Assembly (NCBI RefSeq): GCF_020564565.1
Contig: NZ_JAJCTD010000003.1
Span: 124,001 to 188,000, forward strand
DNA: 64,000 bases
Reading direction: 5' to 3'
Origin: Rhodobacter sp. Har01
GTDB taxonomy: Bacteria; Pseudomonadota; Alphaproteobacteria; Rhodobacterales; Rhodobacteraceae
Positions 25,097 through 32,539 of this stretch are shown in pieces. A program made the position numbers and the translations under genes. How positions within the stretch are numbered: position 1 is the stretch's first letter; every line of letters begins with the position of its first letter. The notes beneath the pieces are model-generated. The model searched no databases. It saw only the letters and a program-made list of their open reading frames with translations, and had not been told where the DNA came from.

Positions 25097-27049
25097 ATGC
25101 TGCGCGCGCTGTGCCTTGCGCTGACGCTTGTTCTCGGGCTGACGCTTCCGGCGCGGTCGCAATCGGGGTCCGAACCGCTGGCCGCGGTCGTCGCGAGACA
25201 TGCCGAAGCCATCGCAAAGCCCTCGCGCCAGACCATTGGCCCGGTGATCGACGCGCTCGCCGCCAGCGGTGATCCGATGACCGCCGCCTTCCTTCAGGCC
25301 TGGGAGGCCAAGCACCTGGGCCAGCGCAAATCCGACGGCGCCTTCTTCCTGCTGACCCCGGACCCGGCCGGCTTCGCCCTGACCGCCCTGGACGGCACCC
25401 CCGCCGGCACCGCCGCGAAAGCCGACATCGCCGAGTTGAAGCCCAACGCCGGGGTGCGCGGCCTGATTTCCACCGCGCTGGTGCAGTTCACCCTCTCGGA
25501 CCCTGATCCTGCCACCCGAACCGCGGCGCTGGACAGCATTGCCAAGGACCCGACCGCAGAAAGCCTGGCCCCGTTGCGGGCCGCCATCGACGGCGAGCCG
25601 GACCCGGCGCTGAAGGCCCGCAAGATCCGCCTTGAACGCCTGCTGACCCTGCAATTCGATCCCGACCATGCGGCCCGCATCGCCGCGATCGACGGCTTCG
25701 GCAGCGATCTTGGGCTGGATGTCCGCGCCGCCCTCTCGCCGCTGGTTGCCACGCGACGGCTGGCCGCCACCGCCGCCCCCGCAGGCGCCAACATCGCCCG
25801 CGAGTTGCGCCTCGGCCGCGACCTGACCCGGACCGAGGCCTACGACCTGCTGACCGCCGCCGGTCTTGCCCCCGAACGTCTGAGTCTTGAGGACCAGAGG
25901 GCAGCCCTGGCCGCCCACATCGTGGCGGGACGCACGGGCGGCATCCCGCTGGCCGAACTCGCCGACCAGGACGCCCGTGACCGCGCCTATTCGGCGCTTG
26001 AGGCCAGCGGAACCGTGCCCCCGGCCGCCACCGCCGACGAGGTCGCCGCCGCGCTGGCCGCCCACCGCTTCTACGACGTCTACAGCGAGCCCGACGCCGC
26101 CGTCACCGCCGCCGCCGCAGCAGCACTTGACCGCATCGGGCTGAAGGTCGGGGCCATGCAGGCCGCCGACCTGGGCCTCGACGCGCTCTCGCTCGCCTCG
26201 ATCTACTTCCTTGCCGCGATCGGACTGGCGATCACCTTCGGCGTCATGGGCGTCATCAACATGGCGCATGGCGAGTTCATCACCCTGGGCGCCTACACCG
26301 GCTATGTGGTGCAACTCTTCGTGCCGGACCTGACCCTGTCGATCCTGATCGCTTTGCCGCTGGCCTTTGCCGTCACCTTCGCGGCCGGCGTGGCGATGGA
26401 GCGGCTGGTGATCCGCCACCTCTACAAGCGCCCGCTCGAGACCCTGCTGGCCACCTTCGGCATCTCGATCGCCATCCAGCAGGTGTTGAAGAACATCTTC
26501 GGCACCCAGGCCCGCCCGCTGACCGCCCCCGCCTGGCTGGACGGCGCGCTGAGCGTCAACGATGTCGTCTCGATCAGCACCATCCGCGTCGCGATCTTCG
26601 GACTGGCGGTCCTGTTCCTGGGCTTCTTCATCTGGCTCATGCGCCGCACCCGGCTGGGCCTGGAAGTCCGGGCCGTCACCCAGAATCCGGCGATGGCCGC
26701 CTCGATGGGCATCAACCCCGACCGCATCAACATGCTGACCTTCGGCATCGGCTCGGGCATCGCCGGCATCGCGGGCGTCGCCATCGGCCTGTTCGCCAAG
26801 GTCACCTCGGACCTCGGCTCCGACTACATCGTGCAAAGCTTCATGACCGTGGTGGTCGGCGGCGTCGGCTCGATCTGGGGCACGCTTGCGGGCGCCAGCA
26901 TGATCGGCGCGCTGCAGAAGGTGATCGAGTTCCTGAACCCCTCGAACACGCTGGCCGCGCAGACCTACATGATCCTCTTCATCATCCTCTTCATCCAGGT
27001 TCGCCCGCGGGGCATCATTGCCCTCAGGGGCCGCGCGGCAGGAGACTGA
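25097..27049 (+). CDS. urtB: urea ABC transporter permease UrtB
   Basis: A 650-residue inner-membrane permease. It begins with a signal-like segment, then a roughly 330-residue periplasmic region with Ala-rich helical repeats typical of the long UrtB form. The LivH-like membrane domain begins near SLASIYFLAAIGLAITFGVMGVINMAHGEF. The loop RAVTQNPAMAASMGINPDRIN is the usual permease contact motif for the ATPases. The start at 25097 is the first ATG and lies behind GCGGAG. It is followed by urtC after 5 bases. Confidence 0.93.
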   Translation: MLRALCLALTLVLGLTLPARSQSGSEPLAAVVARHAEAIAKPSRQTIGPVIDALAASGDPMTAAFLQAWEAKHLGQRKSDGAFFLLTPDPAGFALTALDGTPAGTAAKADIAELKPNAGVRGLISTALVQFTLSDPDPATRTAALDSIAKDPTAESLAPLRAAIDGEPDPALKARKIRLERLLTLQFDPDHAARIAAIDGFGSDLGLDVRAALSPLVATRRLAATAAPAGANIARELRLGRDLTRTEAYDLLTAAGLAPERLSLEDQRAALAAHIVAGRTGGIPLAELADQDARDRAYSALEASGTVPPAATADEVAAALAAHRFYDVYSEPDAAVTAAAAAALDRIGLKVGAMQAADLGLDALSLASIYFLAAIGLAITFGVMGVINMAHGEFITLGAYTGYVVQLFVPDLTLSILIALPLAFAVTFAAGVAMERLVIRHLYKRPLETLLATFGISIAIQQVLKNIFGTQARPLTAPAWLDGALSVNDVVSISTIRVAIFGLAVLFLGFFIWLMRRTRLGLEVRAVTQNPAMAASMGINPDRINMLTFGIGSGIAGIAGVAIGLFAKVTSDLGSDYIVQSFMTVVVGGVGSIWGTLAGASMIGALQKVIEFLNPSNTLAAQTYMILFIILFIQVRPRGIIALRGRAAGD

Positions 27050-27054
27050 CGGCC

Positions 27055-28356
27055 ATGCCCGTTTCATCCGTCCCCAAATATCCCGGGGGTCCGGGGGCAG
27101 CGCCCCCGGCGGCTTCCGCCCTTGCCCGGCGGGGCTTTCTGGCCCGCAACCCGTCGGTCTTGTGGTTCCTCGGCCTGCTGGCCGCGCTGTGCCTGACCAT
27201 CACCGCGCTGTCGCCTGCGCTGGATCTCGACATGGTCTCGACCAGTTTCATCAAGACCCTTGGCAAGACGCTGTGCCTGTGCCTCGCCGCCCTGGCGATG
27301 GATGTGGTCTGGGGCTACGCGGGCATCCTGTCGCTGGGCCACATGGCCTTCTTCGCGCTGGGCGGCTACATGATCGGCCAGTGGCTGATGTATGCCCGCA
27401 CCGAAGAGATCGTCCTCGCCGCCCTCGCCTCGGACCCGATCCCGCCCACCGCGGCCGAAATCGCCCAGGGCGTTGCCAGCCAGATTTTCGGCGTCGTCGG
27501 CTCATCCGAGATGCCCCTGATCTGGACCTTCGCCGATTCGCTGCCGCTGCAACTTGCCCTGGTCGTTCTGGTCCCCGGCACCCTCGCGCTGGTGTTCGGC
27601 TGGCTGGCCTTCCGATCGCGCGTCACCGGCGTCTACCTGTCGATCCTCACCCAGGCGATGACCCTCGCGCTGTCGCTGTTTCTCTTCCAGAACGACAGCG
27701 GCTTGCGCGGCAACAACGGCCTGTCCGGGCTGCAGAACCTTCCCGGCCTTTCCGCCACCGGACAGGACGCCGTCTCGCTGGCATTCTTCCTTGTCTCGGC
27801 CGCGGCACTTGGGCTGACCTACCTGCTCTTGGCCTGGGCGATCTCGGGCAAGTTCGGCTCGGTCCTGCGCGCCATCCGCGACGACGAGGCCCGCGTGCGC
27901 TTTCTCGGCTACCCGGTCGAGGGCTACAAGCTGTTCGTCTTCACCGGCACTGCCATCCTGTGCGGCCTGGCCGGCGCGCTTTACTACCCGCAGGCCGGCA
28001 TCATCAACCCGGCGGAACTGGCCCCGATCGCCTCGATCTACCTTGCGGTCTGGGTGGCGATCGGCGGCCGCGGACGCCTTTACGGCGCGGTCATCGGCGC
28101 GGCCGTGGTCTCGCTGCTGTCGTCCTGGTTCACCGGCGGTCGCGCGCCTTCGCTTCCCCTGGGCTTTGCCAGCCTCGACTGGGTGGACTGGTGGCTTGTC
28201 CTGCTTGGCCTCTGTTTCGTCGCCGTCACCCTGTTCGCCCCCAAAGGCATCGGCGGGCTGTTCGACCGCTGGCAGGGTCGCCGCAGCCCCGACCGCAAGG
28301 GCGCCCCCCTGGGCCCCGACGACGGCGCGCTCCAGGAACGCGAGGCCAGCGAATGA
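27055..28356 (+). CDS. urtC: urea ABC transporter permease UrtC, repeat-derived N-terminus
   Basis: A 433-residue LivM-type permease with about ten membrane segments. Recognisable motifs are KTLCLCLAALAMDVVWGYAGILSLGHMAFFALGGYMIGQWL, GNNGLSGL and the ATPase-contact loop RAIRDDEARVRFLGYPVEGYKLFVF. (The first motif is quoted here only as landmarks TLCLCLAALAMDVVWGYAG and LGHMAFFALGGYMIG.) The first 20 or so codons come from a dispersed repeat: the right arm of the palindrome and the GGGGGCAGCGCCCCC hairpin lie at 27062-27105 and read VSSVPKYPGGPGAAPP. Alternative starts inside the repeat lack ribosome binding sites. It overlaps urtD by ATGA. Confidence 0.92.
   Translation: MPVSSVPKYPGGPGAAPPAASALARRGFLARNPSVLWFLGLLAALCLTITALSPALDLDMVSTSFIKTLGKTLCLCLAALAMDVVWGYAGILSLGHMAFFALGGYMIGQWLMYARTEEIVLAALASDPIPPTAAEIAQGVASQIFGVVGSSEMPLIWTFADSLPLQLALVVLVPGTLALVFGWLAFRSRVTGVYLSILTQAMTLALSLFLFQNDSGLRGNNGLSGLQNLPGLSATGQDAVSLAFFLVSAAALGLTYLLLAWAISGKFGSVLRAIRDDEARVRFLGYPVEGYKLFVFTGTAILCGLAGALYYPQAGIINPAELAPIASIYLAVWVAIGGRGRLYGAVIGAAVVSLLSSWFTGGRAPSLPLGFASLDWVDWWLVLLGLCFVAVTLFAPKGIGGLFDRWQGRRSPDRKGAPLGPDDGALQEREASE
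27060..27110. repeat. partial dispersed repeat inside the urtC coding start (copy e)
   Basis: The right arm of the palindrome (TTTCATCCGTCCCCAAATAT, then CCCGGGGG) and the adjacent CCGGGGGCAGCGCCCCCGG hairpin are present in the same order as at 59646-59690. The left arm is missing. It is translated as the N-terminus of UrtC. Confidence 0.75.
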
Positions 28357-29096
28357 GCGCACTGCTTGAGGTTTCCGGCGTCTCGGTCAGCTTCGACGGC
28401 TTTCGCGCCATCAACAACCTGTCGTTCAGCATCGGACCGGCGGAACTGCGCGCCGTGATCGGCCCGAACGGGGCCGGCAAGACCACCTTCATGGACATCG
28501 TCACCGGCAAGACCAGGCCCGACGAAGGCAGCGTCACCTGGGGTGAACGCTCGATCTCGCTTCTGAAACTGTCCGAGGCCGCGATTGCCCGCGTCGGCGT
28601 CGGCCGCAAGTTCCAGCGCCCCACCGTCTTCGAAGACCAGACCGTTGCCGAAAACCTGGTGCTGGCGCTGAAATCGAAGCGCGGCCCGGTCGCCGCGCTG
28701 CTTTACGCGCTGTCCGCCCAGGGCCGCGACCGCGTGCTGGAACTGGCGCAAGAGGTCGGCCTGGCCGACCACCTGCCGCGCAAGGCGGGGGAACTGAGCC
28801 ACGGCCAGAAGCAATGGCTTGAGATCGCCATGCTGCTGGCGCAGGAACCGCGCCTGCTGCTGGTGGACGAACCCGCCGCCGGCATGACCCTTGCAGAGCG
28901 CGAACACACCACCGCCATGCTGGTGGAAATGGCCAGGACCCGCGCCGTGGTGGTGGTCGAACACGACATGGACTTCGTTCGCCGGCTGAACTGCAAGGTC
29001 ACCGTGCTGCACGAAGGCTCGGTCCTGGCCGAAGGCACGCTGGACCATGTCACCCGCGACCCGGCGGTGATCGAAGTCTATCTGGGGCGGGGCTGA
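28353..29096 (+). CDS. urtD: urea ABC transporter ATP-binding protein UrtD
   Basis: A 247-residue ABC ATPase on the cytoplasmic face of the transporter. Walker A is GPNGAGKTTF, the signature is LSHGQKQWLEI, and Walker B is RLLLVDEPAAG; VVVVEHDMDFVRRL holds the switch histidine. The LSHGQ-W form and VGRKFQRPTVFEDQTV are typical of UrtD. The ATG overlaps the urtC stop by four bases (ATGA), implying translational coupling. Confidence 0.95.
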   Translation: MSALLEVSGVSVSFDGFRAINNLSFSIGPAELRAVIGPNGAGKTTFMDIVTGKTRPDEGSVTWGERSISLLKLSEAAIARVGVGRKFQRPTVFEDQTVAENLVLALKSKRGPVAALLYALSAQGRDRVLELAQEVGLADHLPRKAGELSHGQKQWLEIAMLLAQEPRLLLVDEPAAGMTLAEREHTTAMLVEMARTRAVVVVEHDMDFVRRLNCKVTVLHEGSVLAEGTLDHVTRDPAVIEVYLGRG

Positions 29097-29097
29097 G

Positions 29098-29793
29098 ATG
29101 CTGCAAACCAGGGGCCTCACTCTGCACTACGGCGGCTCGCAGGTCCTGCATGGCATCGACTTTGCCGCCCGCGCCGGCAAGGTGACCTGCATCATGGGCA
29201 CCAACGGTGTCGGCAAGACCAGCTTCCTCAAGGCGCTGGCGGGCACCCATCCGCGCTCGGGCGGCAGTATCGCGCTGGACGGCCAGGACCTGCCCGTCCT
29301 GCGGCCACAGGACATGGCCGCCCGCGGCCTGGCCGTGGTGCCGCAGGGGCGGATGATCTTTCCCCTGCTGACGGTGCAGGAAAACCTGGAAACCGCCTTC
29401 GCCGTGCTGCCGCGGTCGGAACGCCGCATCCCGGCGGAAATCCACGACCTGTTCCCGGTGCTGAAGGACATGGCCCGACGCCGCGGCGGCGACCTTTCGG
29501 GTGGACAGCAGCAGCAACTGGCCATCGCCCGGGCGATGCTGATGCGGCCCAAGGTGCTGCTCCTGGACGAGCCGACCGAGGGCATCCAGCCCAACATCAT
29601 CCAGCAGATCGGCCGGGTCATCGCCCATCTCAGGGCGCGCGGCGACATGGCGATCGTTCTGGTCGAGCAGTATTTCGATTTCGCCTGGGGCCTGGCTGAC
29701 CAGCTTTACGTCTTTGACCGGGGCAGCGTCGCCCTTTGCGGCGCAAGGTCAGACCTCTCGGTCGATGAGGTGCGCCGTCACTTCTCGATCTAG
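29098..29793 (+). CDS. urtE: urea ABC transporter ATP-binding protein UrtE
   Basis: The second ATPase of the transporter, 231 residues. Walker A is GTNGVGKTSFLKAL, the signature is LSGGQQQQLAIARAM, and Walker B is VLLLDEPTEGIQPNII. The C-terminal VLVEQYFDFAWGLADQ is the LivF/UrtE form of the switch region. It begins one base after the urtD stop and ends the operon. No urease structural genes follow; they must lie elsewhere if urea is used. Confidence 0.95.
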   Translation: MLQTRGLTLHYGGSQVLHGIDFAARAGKVTCIMGTNGVGKTSFLKALAGTHPRSGGSIALDGQDLPVLRPQDMAARGLAVVPQGRMIFPLLTVQENLETAFAVLPRSERRIPAEIHDLFPVLKDMARRRGGDLSGGQQQQLAIARAMLMRPKVLLLDEPTEGIQPNIIQQIGRVIAHLRARGDMAIVLVEQYFDFAWGLADQLYVFDRGSVALCGARSDLSVDEVRRHFSI

Positions 29794-29905
29794 GTGGCCC
29801 TGGGGGCGCCTGCGCAGACCGCGTTTCGCCCGCGACCGGATCGCGCCGCCCGCGCGGCCGGCACCGCCCGTCACCGTCACGCAGGGCGGTGGGCGGCGGC
29901 CGCCG

Positions 29906-30115
29906 TCATTCGTCGGTGCCGACCATCACATCCGTGGCCTTGACCACGGCATAGGCCTTTTCGCCAACCTTGAGGCCCAGTTCCTCGACCGCCTCGTTGG
30001 TGATCGCGGCGGTCACCAGGATGCCGCCGACGTCGATCCGGACGTGGCTTGTGACGGCTCCCGAGGTGATCCAGACCACGGTTCCCGGCAAGACATTCCT
30101 GGCGCTGAGTTTCAT
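29906..30115 (-). CDS. mop: molybdenum-pterin/molybdate-binding protein (Mop)
   Basis: A 69-residue protein made of a single TOBE/Mop domain (KLSARNVLPGTVVWITSGAV at the start, then HVRIDVGGILVTAAITNEAV and KAYAVVKATDVMVG). Such proteins bind molybdate oxyanions as hexamers and buffer molybdenum in the cytoplasm. It has its own upstream palindrome resembling a ModE box and stands immediately downstream of the nif genes, consistent with molybdenum supply for the FeMo cofactor. No modABC transporter genes are in this window. Confidence 0.92.
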   Translation of the reverse strand: MKLSARNVLPGTVVWITSGAVTSHVRIDVGGILVTAAITNEAVEELGLKVGEKAYAVVKATDVMVGTDE

Positions 30116-30132
30116 GGCGACGGTCCTCGTAT

Positions 30133-30154
30133 GATATGTTCGAAGGAAAATATC
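30133..30154 (-). promoter_or_regulatory. ModE/Mop-type molybdate box upstream of mop
   Basis: GATATGTT and AAAATATC form an inverted repeat with one mismatch and a six-base spacer, in an AT-rich stretch 18 bases before the mop ATG. Its form resembles the Mo-boxes upstream of mop genes in Rhodobacter (ATATAT-like half-sites with a 6-8 base spacer). The match is by eye. Confidence 0.5.
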
Positions 30155-30265
30155 GGATGATGTCGAAGAGACGTCCAGCCGACCCCGCCACGCCCCGTGG
30201 CAAAGGCGTTCCGGCGATGAAAATCCGACGCCCGGCGCCCGGAAAATGATCGGCTTGACCGGAAA

Positions 30266-31087
30266 TCAGGCCGGCAGATGCTGCCCGGCCAGGTCCACCA
30301 CCGCCTGCAGGGGCAGATCGACGACGGTGATTCCCAGTTCCTCGGTGAACCGCTGTTCCATCCGGGTCAGCGGCGCCTGCACCACGGCAACATGACCCGG
30401 GGCCGAGCGCTTGGCGATCTGGCGGGCAAAGGTGCGCAGCATCTGGTCGTCGAAGCGGGTGCCAAGGAACAGGAATGGCCGGCCGGTGCGGCGGTTCTGC
30501 ACCTCGTCCGGGATCGGGGTCTGGATGTCGATCTCGGTCAGCACCTCGACATAGTCGCTGTCCGAAACCAGCACGTCCGACCCCGGCCGCACCATGCCGT
30601 GCGGCTTGTAGATCAGCGTCCGCCATGCCGGATCGGCGGCCGCGACCGGGGCGCCGGTGGCATCGTGGACGGCGGTCCAGACTTCGGCGGCGATGCGCTG
30701 GCGGCTGATCGCCTGAACCCAGCCCCAATCTGCCCCGTCAAAGGCGCGGATCAGGGCGTCGTCATACCAGGCGTCCACGATCAGCGGCGGGCGCACGGCG
30801 GCCAGCCAGCGCTGCAGCGGGTTCGGCGGCGGGCCGTCCGAGAAGGCACGGCGCATGATCGCGTCCAGCGTGGCGCGGAAGCGGCGGCTTTCCACGAATT
30901 GCGCCGCCGACCACAGGTTCCCGCTGACCCGCCGGGGCACCCGCACCTCGGCCTCGATCCTTGCACAAAGCTCGGCGGGGGTCGCGGGCAGCCCGCCCCC
31001 CGACAGCGCGGCCACGCCCGGCCCCAGCCAGGGCACGCGGGCGCCGCGCGCGACCTCGTCCAGCGCCCTGGCAAGACCGGCGTTCAT
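30266..31087 (-). CDS. SIR2-like domain protein at the end of the nifB operon
   Basis: A 273-residue protein with the nucleotide-binding start of SIR2-like domains (VPWLGPGVAALSGGGLPATPAELCARI) and the matching FLFLGTRFDDQMLRTFARQI strand-helix later. The region DIQTPIPDEVQNRRTGRP lies between them. It is probably an NAD-binding or NAD-consuming protein; catalytic residues cannot be assigned by eye. Its ATG overlaps the nifT stop by four bases (ATGA), so it is translated as part of the nif operon. Similar genes occur beside nif genes in other Rhodobacter relatives as far as I recall, but its function in nitrogen fixation is unknown. Confidence 0.7.
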   Translation of the reverse strand: MNAGLARALDEVARGARVPWLGPGVAALSGGGLPATPAELCARIEAEVRVPRRVSGNLWSAAQFVESRRFRATLDAIMRRAFSDGPPPNPLQRWLAAVRPPLIVDAWYDDALIRAFDGADWGWVQAISRQRIAAEVWTAVHDATGAPVAAADPAWRTLIYKPHGMVRPGSDVLVSDSDYVEVLTEIDIQTPIPDEVQNRRTGRPFLFLGTRFDDQMLRTFARQIAKRSAPGHVAVVQAPLTRMEQRFTEELGITVVDLPLQAVVDLAGQHLPA

Positions 31088-31302
31088 CCGTCCTCTCCGG
31101 TGGACAGCCGGCGGGCCTCGACGGTGACCGGCAGGGTCGGCGGGGGGTCATAGGCCGGCATCTCGAACAGCCAGCCGTTCGACAGCCGCGCCCAGCCGCC
31201 CCAGAGGCCGGGCTTTTCGGTCTCGACGATCATCTCCTCAAGGTCCTTCTTGGCCACATAGGCCTCAAGCCCCTTTGCGGTCTGGCGGATCATCACTTTC
31301 AT
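31084..31302 (-). CDS. nifT: putative nitrogen fixation protein NifT/FixU
   Basis: A 72-residue protein with the NifT family pattern KVMIRQTAKGLEAYVAKKDLEE, then ETEKPGLWGGWARLSNGW. (The first is quoted as landmarks KVMIRQ and GLEAYVAKKDLEE.) NifT is a small conserved nif-cluster protein of uncertain role in nitrogenase maturation. The start overlaps the nifZ stop (ATGA) and its end overlaps the SIR2-like gene start, so translation is coupled along the operon. Confidence 0.92.
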   Translation of the reverse strand: MKVMIRQTAKGLEAYVAKKDLEEMIVETEKPGLWGGWARLSNGWLFEMPAYDPPPTLPVTVEARRLSTGEDG

Positions 31303-31583
31303 GGCCGGGTCTCCGGGTCTGGGCGGGAAAAGGGTGTCAGCTCGCGTTCGCGCATGCCGACGATGCTGGCGCGGACGGGGTATTCGACCGCGTAGATCCA
31401 GAACTGCTGCAGGAAGGTGCCGATGTCGCGGACATAGCCCACGTCGCCCTTGTGCACGACGATGTCGCCGATCTCATGCCCCCACATGGTGCCGTCGTTG
31501 CGCACGGTCTTGCGCGAGACCACCTTGTCGCCGGGGCTGAACGCCGGGTCGCGCCAGACCTCGATCTCTTCATCGGCTTGCAT
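31299..31583 (-). CDS. nifZ: nitrogen fixation protein NifZ
   Basis: A 94-residue protein with the NifZ domain (FSPGDKVVSRKTVRNDGTM, then GDIVVHKGDVGYVRDIGTFLQQFWIYAVEY, landmarks GDVGYVRDIG and FWIYAVEY). NifZ acts in P-cluster maturation of the MoFe protein. The start MQADEEIEV at 31583 lies inside the end of the LRV-protein gene (14-base overlap). The gene is shorter than NifZ proteins with long C-terminal extensions. Confidence 0.93.
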   Translation of the reverse strand: MQADEEIEVWRDPAFSPGDKVVSRKTVRNDGTMWGHEIGDIVVHKGDVGYVRDIGTFLQQFWIYAVEYPVRASIVGMRERELTPFSRPDPETRP

Positions 31584-32322
31584 CGCGGTCCTCCGGTGCG
31601 GCCAGCCGCTCGGCGGCGGTCTGGCGGATGATATCTTCGGCGTCGTCCAGCAGGCGGCGCAGGATGTCCGGCCCGGCAGCTTCGGCCACGGCGTGGCGGA
31701 CGCGGATGTCGGGATCGGCCACGAAGGGGCCGGGGCGGCGGCGGGCGGCCCTGCGGCGGACCTGCGGGTCGGGGTCCAGGACAAAACGGTCAAGGCTGGC
31801 TTCGGCGATGCGGTCGGCGACAGCGCCGCGCACCTCGGGGTCGGGGTCGGACTGCAAGAGCGGCAGCAGCCCCGGCTCGGCCCGACGCGCCACCACCGCC
31901 CGCACGGCGGAATCGGCGTCCTGCACCAGCGGGGAAAGATCGCCGGGCGGCAGGCGATGGGCCACCGCGATGCGGACGCCGCGGTCGGGGTCGCGCATCA
32001 GGCCGCGGGACTGCGCGGCGGGCAGCCGCAACAGCGCCATCGACCTTACGGCAGGATCAGGGTCTTGCAGCAGGGGCGGCAGGCGGAACAGCGTGGCCAC
32101 CTGTGCGGCGTTCATCCGGGTCTCGAAATAAGGCGACGACAGGCAATCATCGGCCAGTTCGGGGTTCAGCACGAAGAACCGCCGGATGCGCGGGGCATAG
32201 CGGTCCTGCAGGCAGGCCCAGGCCGGGCCGCACTGGCCCTGCCCCAGCAGGGCGCGGTGGTCGCAGGCGCCACAGTCCAGCGGCTGCCCCTGCCAGTCGA
32301 CCGGGGCCGGGCCCTCGGGCAT
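31570..32322 (-). CDS. leucine-rich-repeat-variant (LRV) Fe-S protein
   Basis: A 250-residue protein. The N-terminal cysteines (CGACDH, then QCGPAWACLQDRY) match the LRV FeS4 cluster domain. About eight 24-residue units follow, with the pattern PDPAVRSMALLRLP / DPDRGVRIAVAHRLP / DPDPEVRGAVADRI, that is, DxDxxVRxxVAxR. The family was described from Azotobacter vinelandii next to nif genes; its role is not established, but a scaffold or interaction function is likely. It lies between the ferredoxin gene and nifZ, overlapping nifZ. Confidence 0.85.
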   Translation of the reverse strand: MPEGPAPVDWQGQPLDCGACDHRALLGQGQCGPAWACLQDRYAPRIRRFFVLNPELADDCLSSPYFETRMNAAQVATLFRLPPLLQDPDPAVRSMALLRLPAAQSRGLMRDPDRGVRIAVAHRLPPGDLSPLVQDADSAVRAVVARRAEPGLLPLLQSDPDPEVRGAVADRIAEASLDRFVLDPDPQVRRRAARRRPGPFVADPDIRVRHAVAEAAGPDILRRLLDDAEDIIRQTAAERLAAPEDRDASR

Positions 32323-32326
32323 GGGC

Positions 32327-32521
32327 TCAGGCCGGAACGCAGGTGTTCGGCACCGGGCAGACGGCGGCGCATTGCGGCTTGGGGAACTGGTCCTTGCATT
32401 CGGTGCACAGCGCCGCGTCGATGATGTAGGTCTCGCCCTTGAACTTGACGGCGGCGTTCGGGCATTCGAACTCGCAGGCGCCGCAGACGGTGCATTGCGA
32501 CTTGATGATCTTGAGGGCCAT
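32327..32521 (-). CDS. fdxN: nif-associated 2[4Fe-4S] ferredoxin (FdxN type)
   Basis: A 64-residue ferredoxin with the first cluster motif [12 protein letters not shown] and the second [18 protein letters not shown]. The nine-residue insertion between the second and third cysteine of motif two is typical of nif-linked FdxN ferredoxins. It is located 18 bases after nifB. Likely donor of low-potential electrons to nitrogenase or to the radical SAM enzyme NifB. Confidence 0.92.
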   Translation of the reverse strand: MALKIIKSQCTVCGACEFECPNAAVKFKGETYIIDAALCTECKDQFPKPQCAAVCPVPNTCVPA

Positions 32522-32539
32522 GGGAATTCCTTTCGTGGC

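Noticed and set aside
23669..27067. A 1,132-codon minus-strand open frame opposite urtA and urtB
   Set aside because: It is antisense to recognised transporter genes, has low-complexity Gly/Arg/Asp/Gln composition and no family motif.
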